The notes below the pieces were generated by a model, which made no database searches, was not told the DNA's origin, and saw only the letters and a list, made by a program, of their open reading frames with translations. Below, piece after piece: positions 28,611 to 36,397 of a stretch of DNA of 64,000 nucleotides; position 1 is the first letter of the stretch, and the number at the start of each line of letters is the position of its first letter. The DNA is taken from assembly GCF_030409805.1 (NCBI RefSeq), contig NZ_JAUFQP010000010.1:253001-317000 (forward strand), in the 5' to 3' direction. This stretch comes from Algibacter miyuki. Lineage in GTDB: Bacteria; Bacteroidota; Bacteroidia; Flavobacteriales; Flavobacteriaceae. The translations under genes and the position numbers were made by a program.

Positions 28611-28715
28611 TTTTAATAATTTATGAATTTAATCTATATTTCTATACGATTTTGACAAATACATAAATAGCATTTTAAAACTAAAAATCACTTATAATTT
28701 AATAACAACCGCATG

Positions 28716-30902
28716 TTACCTTGTAAACAACAACTCGCGATATTTAGTTAATGGCCAAATTTCGTCGTCTACTAGAAGCTCTAGCTTATCACAATGATAA
28801 CGAATATCTTCGAAAAGCGGTTTTACTTTCTTACAGTAAGCCAACGCCTTCTTTTCAATGTCTTCAATAGTATTTGCCTTTCTACGCTCATCAACCATTT
28901 TGGTAACATTAGAGTTAATACCTGCAATATGGCTCGATATATCTTGAATTAACAGCACCTGCTCTCGTGAAACATCGTGATATTTCTCTTCAAAAATTTC
29001 TTTTAAGCCTCGTACATTTTCAATTAAAATGTTTTGATATTTAATGGCCGTTGGTACAATATGATTTCTAGCAATATCACCTAAAACCCGTCCTTCAATT
29101 TGAATATGTTTACTGTACGCCTCCATTTCAATCTCGTAACGTGCCTGTGTTTCTACTTTGCTCATCACATTCATATCTTCAAACAAAGCGATACTTTCTT
29201 TAGAAATCTTAGCCTTTAAAGCTTCGGGAGTTGACTTATTATTACTCAATCCGCGCTTTTTAGCCTCAATTTCCCAAGGTTTTCCATAACCATTACCTTC
29301 AAACAAAATGGCTTTAGTTTCCTTAATATATTCACGCAATACATTAAAAATAGCTTCATCCTTTTTTAAATCTTTTTTATTGATTAAGGTATCCACTTCT
29401 ATTTTAAAATCTTGCAATTGCTTTGCAACAATGGTATTTAAAACCGTCATTGGGTTACCACAATTTGCTGTAGACCCTACGGAACGAAACTCAAATTTAT
29501 TTCCTGTAAAGGCAAAAGACGATGTTCTATTTCTATCGGTATTATCTAATAAAACATCTGGGATTTTCCCAATAACATTTAATTTAAGCTCGGTTTTTTC
29601 TGCTGGCGATAATTTACCTTTAGTTACGCCTTCCAATTCATCTAAAACTTTGGTAAGTTGTTCACCGATAAATACCGACATAATTGCCGGCGGTGCTTCA
29701 CTCGACCCTAAACGATGGTCGTTACTTGCCGATGCCACGGTAGCTCGCAATAAAGCTTCATATTTATAAACCGCTTTTATGGTGTTTATAAAAAAGGTAA
29801 GAAACTGTAAGTTACTCATTGGTGTTTTTCCTGGGCCTAGTAAATTAACACCTGTATCTGTGGAAAGTGACCAATTATTATGTTTTCCCGATCCATTCAT
29901 GCCTATAAATGGCTTTTCATGAAAGAGTACTTTAAAATGATGACGAGACGCCACTCTCCCCATAATATCCATTAATAATGAATTATGATCGACTGCTAAA
30001 TTAGCTTCTTCATAAATTGGAGCCAACTCAAATTGATTAGGTGCTACCTCATTATGGCGTGTTTTTACCGGAATACCTAAAAGCATACACTCGGTTTCCA
30101 AATCGCGCATAAAGTTTAAGGCACGATTAGGTATCGACCCAAAATAATGATCGTCTAACTGTTGCCCTTTTGCTGCTGGATGCCCCAAAAGTGTTCGCCC
30201 AGTAAGCATAATATCTGGTCGGCTAGCAGCCAACATTTTATCTATTAAAAAATATTCTTGCTCCCAACCTAAAGAGCTAGTTACCTTTTTTACGTTTTTA
30301 TCAAAATAACGACAAACCGCTGTTGCGGCCGTATCTACTGCATTCAAAGCGCGTAACAATGGTGTTTTAAAATCTAAAGCTTCACCGGTGTAAGCCACAA
30401 ATATGGTTGGAATACACAATGTTGTTTCGTAAATAAATGCTGGTGAAGTAGGATCCCAAGCGGTGTAACCACGTGCTTCAAACGTATTACGAATGCCGCC
30501 ATTCGGAAAGCTAGAAGCATCAGGTTCTTGTTGCACCAATTGGTCTCCACCAAACTTTTCAATAGCCATACCGCCACCAATAGTTTCAAAAAAAGCATCG
30601 TGCTTTTCGGCAGTCGCTCCTGTTAATGGCTGAAACCAATGCGTATAATGCGTAACGCCTTTCGATAGTGCCCAATCTTTCATGGAAGACGATACTTGAT
30701 CGGCAATACTTCTATCTATTTTCTTACCTAGATTTATCGCATTCATCACCCCATTAAAAGCATCCTTTGTTAAATATTGGCGCATGGTATTTTCGTTAAA
30801 TACGTTTTTACCAAACAACTCCGATCGCCTTTCCTTTTCTTCAATATGGACTGGTTTATAAGCCAGCGATTCTTTTATAGCATGAAATCTTAATATAGCC
30901 AT
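28716..30902 (-). CDS. glnN: Glutamine synthetase type III
   Basis: ATP-dependent ammonium assimilation enzyme of the large GSIII class. I place the start at 30902 (MAILRFHAIKES), giving 728 residues, the usual GSIII length; the frame is open 40 codons further upstream but that part is hydrophobic and out of family. FEARGYTAWDP near residue 140, EQEYFLID, NEVAPNQFELAP, FHEKPFIGMNGSGKHNNWS and RLGSSEAPPAI are GSIII hallmarks with the ATP- and Glu-binding residues. It is divergent from a GSII gene across a 318-bp gap, suggesting joint nitrogen control. Cytoplasmic. Confidence 0.95.
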   Translation of the reverse strand: MAILRFHAIKESLAYKPVHIEEKERRSELFGKNVFNENTMRQYLTKDAFNGVMNAINLGKKIDRSIADQVSSSMKDWALSKGVTHYTHWFQPLTGATAEKHDAFFETIGGGMAIEKFGGDQLVQQEPDASSFPNGGIRNTFEARGYTAWDPTSPAFIYETTLCIPTIFVAYTGEALDFKTPLLRALNAVDTAATAVCRYFDKNVKKVTSSLGWEQEYFLIDKMLAASRPDIMLTGRTLLGHPAAKGQQLDDHYFGSIPNRALNFMRDLETECMLLGIPVKTRHNEVAPNQFELAPIYEEANLAVDHNSLLMDIMGRVASRHHFKVLFHEKPFIGMNGSGKHNNWSLSTDTGVNLLGPGKTPMSNLQFLTFFINTIKAVYKYEALLRATVASASNDHRLGSSEAPPAIMSVFIGEQLTKVLDELEGVTKGKLSPAEKTELKLNVIGKIPDVLLDNTDRNRTSSFAFTGNKFEFRSVGSTANCGNPMTVLNTIVAKQLQDFKIEVDTLINKKDLKKDEAIFNVLREYIKETKAILFEGNGYGKPWEIEAKKRGLSNNKSTPEALKAKISKESIALFEDMNVMSKVETQARYEIEMEAYSKHIQIEGRVLGDIARNHIVPTAIKYQNILIENVRGLKEIFEEKYHDVSREQVLLIQDISSHIAGINSNVTKMVDERRKANTIEDIEKKALAYCKKVKPLFEDIRYHCDKLELLVDDEIWPLTKYRELLFTR

Positions 30903-31150
30903 TTTCAAAATAATTTTAAAATATTCTAACTTTAACAAGGTTAGTTTCAACCACTTTAATTCTAAAATGCAGTAATTAAAACAGAACACAAAAATAAGTC
31001 GCAAAAGTAAGAAAACATCCAATCTGTAAAGTTATTGTTAACATTTTTTCAGTATTTCCGTCAAAAAATCATATTTTTTTTAAATAATCCTTAAAAAACT
31101 GGGGTATAAATAAAAATAAGTGCCTCTATTGTTAAAACACCCCTAATAAA

Positions 31151-31181
31151 TTCGTAGTAAAAACTTAAAAATATATATTTG
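31151..31181 (+). promoter_or_regulatory. Candidate glnA promoter in the 318-bp divergent glnN-glnA gap
   Basis: The -7 element TATATTTG at 31174-31181 fits the Bacteroidota consensus TAnnTTTG; TTC at 31151-31153 may be a poor -33 element (TTG) at 20 bp spacing. The start codon lies 40 bp further on. The remainder of the divergent gap (30903-31150) is AT-rich, probably carries the glnN promoter, and shows no gene. Confidence 0.5.
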
Positions 31182-31220
31182 TGATATTATTATCAATATT
31201 TCAATTATAAAATATTCATT

Positions 31221-32243
31221 ATGGCAAAAATTAAATTAGAATACCTTTGGTTAGATGGTTACTATCCTACTCAAAACTTAAGAAGTAAAACTAAAGTTGA
31301 AGAGCATGAAGATTTCAAAGGGACATTAGAAGAAATAGGAAATTGGTCTTTTGATGGATCATCTACTAGACAAGCTGAAGGCGGAGCGTCTGACTGTTTA
31401 TTAGTACCTGTTGCAATTTACCCAGATCCAGATCGTATTAACGGTTATTTAGTTATGACTGAGGTTATGAATGCTGATGGAACGCCACACGTATCTAATG
31501 GAAGAGCTACTATTGATGATGATGATAATGATTTCTGGTTCGGTTTCGAGCAAGAGTATTTCATTATGGATAACAAAACGCAATTACCTTTAGGTTTCCC
31601 TGTAGGTGGTTATCCTGCACCACAAGGAATGTATTACTGTTCTGTTGGTGGTAAAAATACACACGGTAGAGATTTCGTTGAAGAGCATGCAGATTTATGT
31701 ATCGATGCAGGTTTAAACTTCGAAGGAATTAACCAAGAAGTTGCTTCAGGGCAATGGGAATACCAATTATTCGCAAAAGGCGCTAAATTAGCTGGTGACG
31801 AACTTTGGATTTCTAGATACTTATTAGATCGTTTAACTGAAAAATATGGTTACTATATCGAGTACCACCCAAAACCATTAGGTAAAGATATGGATTGGAA
31901 TGGTTCTGGTATGCACGCCAACTTCTCTAATGAGATTTTAAGAACATGTGGTGACAAAGAAACTTACGCAGCAATTTGCGAAGCTTTCCGCCCAGTAGTA
32001 AAAGAACACATTGCTGTTTACGGTGAGTTTAACGACCAACGTTTAACAGGTTTACACGAAACTGCAGCTATTACAGATTTCTCTTGGGGAATTTCAGATA
32101 GAGGTGCATCAATCCGTATTCCTTTAATCGCAGTAGAAAAAGGCTGGAAAGGCTGGTTAGAAGATAGACGTCCTGCTTCAAACGCTGATCCATACAAAAT
32201 TGCAGCAAGAATTGTGAAAACAGTTAAATCTGCAAAAGTATAA
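31221..32243 (+). CDS. glnA: Glutamine synthetase type II (eukaryote-like)
   Basis: A 340-residue cytoplasmic glutamine synthetase of the short GSII class also found in eukaryotes. It starts IKLEYLWLDGYYPTQNLRSKTK (given here as WLDGYYPTQN near residue 10), with SFDGSSTRQAEGG near residue 44, WFGFEQEYFIMD near 106, a GINQEVASGQWEYQ segment near 169 with the substrate Glu, and NGSGMHANFS near 228. RGASIRIP and EDRRPASNADPY close the active site. A hairpin terminator follows. Codon use is very regular, as in highly expressed genes. Confidence 0.96.
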   Translation: MAKIKLEYLWLDGYYPTQNLRSKTKVEEHEDFKGTLEEIGNWSFDGSSTRQAEGGASDCLLVPVAIYPDPDRINGYLVMTEVMNADGTPHVSNGRATIDDDDNDFWFGFEQEYFIMDNKTQLPLGFPVGGYPAPQGMYYCSVGGKNTHGRDFVEEHADLCIDAGLNFEGINQEVASGQWEYQLFAKGAKLAGDELWISRYLLDRLTEKYGYYIEYHPKPLGKDMDWNGSGMHANFSNEILRTCGDKETYAAICEAFRPVVKEHIAVYGEFNDQRLTGLHETAAITDFSWGISDRGASIRIPLIAVEKGWKGWLEDRRPASNADPYKIAARIVKTVKSAKV

Positions 32244-32275
32244 TTCACATAGCATAAACATTTTGTTCATAATAT

Positions 32276-32310
32276 AAGCGTTAACATTCATTTGTTAGCG
32301 CTTTTATTTT
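32276..32310 (+). terminator. Rho-independent terminator of glnA
   Basis: AAGCGTTAAC at 32276-32285 pairs with GTTAGCGCTT at 32294-32303 (one G-T wobble), with an 8-base loop and followed by TTATTTTTTT. It lies 33 bp past the glnA stop. Confidence 0.85.
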
Positions 32311-32352
32311 TTTCAAAAATTCAGGATATATTACTCTTAGAAAGAAGGCTTT

Positions 32353-32530
32353 GGGCGTTACCTTAATCCTGAAACAAGTTCAGGAACCAGGTCGGGCTTT
32401 CCGCTATATCTTTGTTGTGCCACTATAATTTCAAAACACCTATAAAACATAAGCTAACAGAAAACCCAAGGCTTATTTATAACAAAAAGGCTAGCACAAA
32501 AAAGGATGCCGCATCAATCCCTAACGCAAG
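32353..32530. repeat. Structured intergenic repeat of a kind I recall from Flavobacteriia
   Basis: A 178-bp intergenic element opening GGGCGTTACC and closing CAATCCCTAACGCAAG. Its ends pair (GCGTTA at 32355-32360 with TAACGC at 32522-32527). Inside are CCTGAA-n5-TTCAGG and GTGC/GCAC pairings plus GGTCGGGCTTTCCGCTATATC. From memory, elements with the wording CGGGCTTTCCGC and ATCCCTAACGC recur between genes in many Flavobacteriia; I cannot verify that here. No reading frame or transposase accompanies it. Together with the glnA terminator it accounts for the 428-bp gap before the next small gene. Confidence 0.6.
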
Positions 32531-32671
32531 TCTCCACCAACATTTTGAATTAGAAAAATAATTAACTTATTTTTACTTTGTTATTCTACTTAGTAATTTA
32601 TTGCACTTATTAGTTATAAAATATGTAACAAATATTATAAAGTTTATACTAATTATAAAAACCAAAATAAG

Positions 32672-32857
32672 ATGAAAAAAATAACGAAAAAGAAAACACT
32701 AATTCTCCTATCTATTGGAATGTTTGTAATTGCGACTTCTCAAATATTTTCTCAATTTATGGAATTATCAGATTTTGCGAAAGGTTCTTTTATGGGAATA
32801 GGTTTAGGATTACTACTCACCGCTTTGATTATTGGAAATTTTAGAACTATTCAATAA
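32672..32857 (+). CDS. Small membrane protein, function unknown
   Basis: A 61-residue protein with a very basic N-terminus (MKKITKKKT) and two hydrophobic helices (about residues 10-28 and 38-56). It stands alone between the glnA terminator region and the convergent LRR-kinase gene. I recognise no family. The clean basic-then-hydrophobic pattern and ATG after an AT-rich leader suggest a real gene, but short length leaves doubt. Confidence 0.5.
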   Translation: MKKITKKKTLILLSIGMFVIATSQIFSQFMELSDFAKGSFMGIGLGLLLTALIIGNFRTIQ

Positions 32858-32915
32858 AGTTTCTATTAAGAACCTATAACCAAATAAAACAACAGTTACA
32901 CATTAAAAACCTTAT

Positions 32916-34238
32916 CTAAAACTCATCCAGCACCTCTAAAATCTCAGAAAAACCGGGACGTAATCTAACATCGTTACTTGAACAATCTGTAATTATTTTT
33001 TGCCATTTATCGCGAAGATCACTATTCATTTCCCGCTCATTAACAAGACCCAGCACATCTTCAACCAAACATCCAAATGCGCGTACCTCAACACGCTCAA
33101 TAGCATGAGCAAGACCAGAATTAACATCGTAAAACGATGCTGCGCCAAAATCGCCTAAAAGACAATCTGCCGAGCTATTCACCAAAATGTTATGCGCATA
33201 CAAATCGCCATGGTTAATACCTTTTTTATGCAACTGCTCACAAACCGAAGCTATACTTCTTGTAATTTTCAACAACGCTTCTGCATTAAAAACAGAAGAT
33301 TCATCAAACACATCTCGCGTACAAGTTTGTAAACTTGGCGGATTTCCTAAATTGACGTAATCTGGAGAAATCAACGTCATTATTAAACCAATTTTATCTT
33401 CTGGATGGTTTTTTATTTTTCCTAAAACAGGAATTAAATTCTCATGAGTACCAGCAGCAATGGAAATAGCCATTTCATCGTCTGGTAAACCGTCGCTAGT
33501 TACATCGCCCTTAAATACTTTAACAGCAATATCTTTATTCTTCGATTTCCAAAAGGCTTTTGAAATAAATCCAGAAGCACCTTCCCCTAATAATTCTTTA
33601 ATAGAAAAACCGTTCCAATCAAAAGCTTCAAAATCAGGTTGTAATTCTATTTTATCAGCTGCAGGATTACCTCCAAAAGCGACCCAACTTAATTTTGGCA
33701 ACTCAAAAAACCAAACTGGAATCGTTTTCAATTGATTTGCCGAAAACCTAATGAGTTCTAAATTCACACAAGCTTTCATTTCAACAGGTAATTCTTCAAT
33801 TAAATTTCCTGCTAAAGCACATTTTTGAAGCAACGTACAATCTCCAATACTCTTCGGAAGTTTTTCAATTTTGTTATCAGTTAAAATCAACCAATTTAAT
33901 AACGGCGGAAATGCTTGTTCTGGAACCGTTTTAATTTGATTCGATTTAAAACCAATCATATTCAAATTAGGGCATTTTGCAAGCACAATAGGGAATTCCG
34001 TAAAGTTATTTCGTGCAAAAAATATAATTCTTAACCGCTTAAGTTGAGCGATACTTTCTGGTAAAGAAGTCAATTTATTATCCGATAAATCTAAAATCTC
34101 TAATGTTTCGGCAAGCGTAATAATTTCTTCTGGAAATTCTTCCAAGCCGCAAGCAAGTTTTAGTGTTTTCGAACCTATTAATTGTCCAGATTTTAATGCT
34201 TCTAAAGAATGTACCATGTATCCATTTTGAAGTTGCAA
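32916..34238 (-). CDS. Leucine-rich-repeat protein kinase
   Basis: A 440-residue cytoplasmic protein. Residues about 20-200 hold seven to eight leucine-rich repeats (for example LEILDLSDNKLTSLPESI). Residues about 208-440 form a serine/threonine kinase-like domain: glycine loop LGEGASGF, VAIK-type Lys in IAVKVFKG, catalytic loop HGDLYAHNIL (near 340) and GDFGAA in place of DFG. The catalytic loop reads HGDL rather than HRDL, as in RD-minus kinases. Start could be the Met at residue 8 (34217). No cognate partner gene is adjacent. It may regulate stress or transport, but no target is visible. Confidence 0.88.
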   Translation of the reverse strand: MQLQNGYMVHSLEALKSGQLIGSKTLKLACGLEEFPEEIITLAETLEILDLSDNKLTSLPESIAQLKRLRIIFFARNNFTEFPIVLAKCPNLNMIGFKSNQIKTVPEQAFPPLLNWLILTDNKIEKLPKSIGDCTLLQKCALAGNLIEELPVEMKACVNLELIRFSANQLKTIPVWFFELPKLSWVAFGGNPAADKIELQPDFEAFDWNGFSIKELLGEGASGFISKAFWKSKNKDIAVKVFKGDVTSDGLPDDEMAISIAAGTHENLIPVLGKIKNHPEDKIGLIMTLISPDYVNLGNPPSLQTCTRDVFDESSVFNAEALLKITRSIASVCEQLHKKGINHGDLYAHNILVNSSADCLLGDFGAASFYDVNSGLAHAIERVEVRAFGCLVEDVLGLVNEREMNSDLRDKWQKIITDCSSNDVRLRPGFSEILEVLDEF

Positions 34239-34325
34239 ATCTAACTATTATAGACGTGTAAAACGCAGAAAACATCAGGTTTTTGGCGATAATTTACCAC
34301 TTAAAAATTCAAAATAAAGAACAAA

Positions 34326-34841
34326 CTAATAGGCCTTAAACATAATATGATTAGGATTTGATCGCGTATCGGAAAGTTTAAAATCATAATTGCCAACAAT
34401 TTTAAACTCATTTTTTGTGTAGAATTTTATGGCTTTCAAATTTTCGACCCAAACAGCCAACCAAATTCCTTTTTGATTATGTTGTTTAGAAGTTTCAATA
34501 ATAAAATTAAAGAGTGCTACTCCCAACTTTTTACCATGAAATGCTTCCAATAAATAAAGTCGATCCAGTTTAGTAACTGCAGCTTCATCAATCCATGGAC
34601 TTAAAGCATTAATTTCTATTTTGGAAAAGCCCGCAATTTTATCTTCATAAGAAATAATATAATATTGAACGTTTTCGTTTTTAAACTCTTCAGCTATCGC
34701 TTTTTCTTGATAGGTTTTATCAACAAAGTTTTTAATATCATCTTCCGAAGCACTATGCCCATGAGATTCTAAAAAAGACTGTCTCCCAATTTCGGCAATT
34801 AATTGCGCCTCATTAGTGGTCGCTTTTTCTATTTTAAACAT
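34326..34841 (-). CDS. GNAT family N-acetyltransferase
   Basis: A 171-residue cytoplasmic acetyltransferase. The acetyl-CoA loop is seen as AFHGKKLGVALFNF (near residue 97, the Q/RxxGxG/A site in a modified form HGKKLG), preceded by LDRLYLLEAF and followed by GIWLAVWVENLKAIKFYTKNEFKIVG. This layout is typical of GNATs that acetylate small molecules or protein N-termini. It is 12 bp from the antiporter gene and probably co-transcribed. The acceptor is unknown. Confidence 0.88.
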   Translation of the reverse strand: MFKIEKATTNEAQLIAEIGRQSFLESHGHSASEDDIKNFVDKTYQEKAIAEEFKNENVQYYIISYEDKIAGFSKIEINALSPWIDEAAVTKLDRLYLLEAFHGKKLGVALFNFIIETSKQHNQKGIWLAVWVENLKAIKFYTKNEFKIVGNYDFKLSDTRSNPNHIMFKAY

Positions 34842-34852
34842 ACTAAAAAAGT

Positions 34853-35797
34853 CTATTTTCCGGTAAATACCAAAAACATAAAAACGCCGTAACCAACAAC
34901 TAAAGCAAAGCCTTTTAGCCTGCTAATTTCTAAGCGTTTTGGTAAAAATATTAACGGAATTAAAATGGCCGAAAACCCTAGCATCCAAAAAATATCGTTA
35001 CTTAAAATAGACGCCTCTGTTACCGGAATTGGTTTTATCATAGCTGTTAAACCTAAAACCGATGCAATATTAAAAATATTAGAGCCAATTAAATTCCCTA
35101 AAGAAATGGCTTTTTCTTGCTTAGCTGCCGCGATAACCGATGCTGCTAATTCTGGCACACTTGTACCAATTGCAATAAGCGACACGCCTATTACAGCTTC
35201 TGACACACCTACAGAAAGTGCTATCGCTTTTGAGCCATCCACAAGCCATTCACTACCAAAGTAAAGCGCTGCAGCTCCAATTAATAGCCACACCCCTATT
35301 TTAAAGTTTGAAACGGCTGCCAAAGTATCATCAACCTCATCGGAGGCTGCGTCTTTTTTAACACTTCGTATTAGGTATACTAAAAACACGATAAGTCCTG
35401 CAAACAAAATACCTCCTTCTATAGCCGACAATACATTGTCATTTTTCAAAAAATAATATAATGCAATAGAGAACACCATCATTACCGGCCAATTCAGTTT
35501 ATAAAACGATTGATCTACCGCAATGGCGCTTACCATAGCCGTGATTCCCAATACCAAACCAATATTTGCAATATTAGATCCTACAACATTATTTATAGCA
35601 ATAGCGGGTGAGCCAGACAAGGCCGCTTGCAAACTTACAAGTAACTCAGGTGCCGATGTGGCAAAAGAAACGACCGTCATTCCAATCACCATTTTTGAGA
35701 TATTAAACTTAAAAGATAACGCTACAGATGCACGAACCAAAAATTCGCCACCAATAACTAATAAAACAAAACCAAGGATAACCCAAAGTAAACTCAT
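34853..35797 (-). CDS. CaCA family calcium/cation antiporter (YrbG-like)
   Basis: A 314-residue inner-membrane exchanger with about ten helices and the two inverted alpha-repeats of the family: VVSFATSAPELLVSL (near residue 43) and LIAIGTSVPELAASV (near 208), each with the Ser-Ala/Val-Pro-Glu ion site. NVVGSNIANIGLVLG and NLIGSNIFNIASVLG are the paired following helices. Members swap calcium for sodium or protons. The length fits the YrbG/K+-independent branch. It opens the minus-strand pair with the GNAT gene. Confidence 0.93.
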   Translation of the reverse strand: MSLLWVILGFVLLVIGGEFLVRASVALSFKFNISKMVIGMTVVSFATSAPELLVSLQAALSGSPAIAINNVVGSNIANIGLVLGITAMVSAIAVDQSFYKLNWPVMMVFSIALYYFLKNDNVLSAIEGGILFAGLIVFLVYLIRSVKKDAASDEVDDTLAAVSNFKIGVWLLIGAAALYFGSEWLVDGSKAIALSVGVSEAVIGVSLIAIGTSVPELAASVIAAAKQEKAISLGNLIGSNIFNIASVLGLTAMIKPIPVTEASILSNDIFWMLGFSAILIPLIFLPKRLEISRLKGFALVVGYGVFMFLVFTGK

Positions 35798-35949
35798 AAT
35801 TATAATTTTTTGCTAAGATAATTATAACTAAAAACTGAAATGCTAAAAGCGAATAGTTTTTTTTAAAACAATAAAGAAAACGAAGCGCATAGATTTCTTA
35901 ACCAGTTCACTGCTATTACAGAACATAACAATCCTGAAAACTTAAAAAA

Positions 35950-36004
35950 TAGTTAAATAACTACTATTTTAGTTTTATAACTATAAAAATAGTTATATAT
36001 TTGA
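35950..36004 (+). promoter_or_regulatory. Tandem palindromic operators and promoter of the BlaI/BlaR-like pair
   Basis: Two palindromes with the same half-site: TAGTTAAATAACTA at 35950-35963 and ATAACTATAAAAATAGTTAT at 35977-35996, with a third weaker AACTA-n6-TAGTT between them. The -7 element TATATTTG lies at 35997-36004, directly abutting the second palindrome, 32 bp before the regulator's start codon. This is the expected place for a BlaI/MecI-type repressor to block its own promoter. Confidence 0.75.
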
Positions 36005-36035
36005 AAACTACTGATAATTAACATTTTACTTTATA

Positions 36036-36395
36036 ATGGAAAAGCTAACCAACAAAGAAGAAGAAATAATGCACATTTTATGGACGCTTGAAAAAGCTTT
36101 TGTAAAAGATGTTTTGGCAGAAATTAAAAACGATAAACCACATTACAATACGCTTTCTACTATAATTAGAAATTTAGAAGACAAAGGATATGTAGCCTAC
36201 ACGGCCTACGGAAAAACCCACCAATACTACCCTATTGTTTCTAAAGAAGATTATAGAAAAGGTTTTATGAATACCGCCATTAACAACTATTTTAATAACT
36301 CTTACAAAAACATGGTCTCGTTTTTTGCTAAGGAAGAAAAGATTAGTGTAGATGAGCTTAAGGAAATTATTAAACTCATTGAAAAAGACAATTAA
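36036..36395 (+). CDS. BlaI/MecI family transcriptional repressor
   Basis: A 119-residue winged-helix repressor: LTNKEEEIMHILWTLEKAFVKDVL opens the domain (short form EEEIMHILW near residue 8), and YNTLSTIIRNLEDKGYVAYTAYGKTHQYYPIVSKEDY shows the recognition helix (TLSTIIRNLEDKGYV) and wing. In this family a membrane protease partner (BlaR/MecR) relieves repression. The gene overlaps the same transcript as the BlaR-like gene, 2 bp upstream of it. The palindromes just upstream are likely its own operators. In Bacteroidota such pairs do not necessarily control beta-lactamase. Confidence 0.93.
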   Translation: MEKLTNKEEEIMHILWTLEKAFVKDVLAEIKNDKPHYNTLSTIIRNLEDKGYVAYTAYGKTHQYYPIVSKEDYRKGFMNTAINNYFNNSYKNMVSFFAKEEKISVDELKEIIKLIEKDN

Positions 36396-36397
36396 TT

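Noticed and set aside
29308..29769. A 153-codon plus-strand open frame opposite the type III glutamine synthetase
   Set aside because: It lies wholly antisense to a well-conserved gene, has no family resemblance, and is explained by codon bias of the real gene.
30903..31022. A longer start for the type III glutamine synthetase
   Set aside because: The extra 40 residues are hydrophobic and unlike the family; the Met at 30902 gives the normal length.
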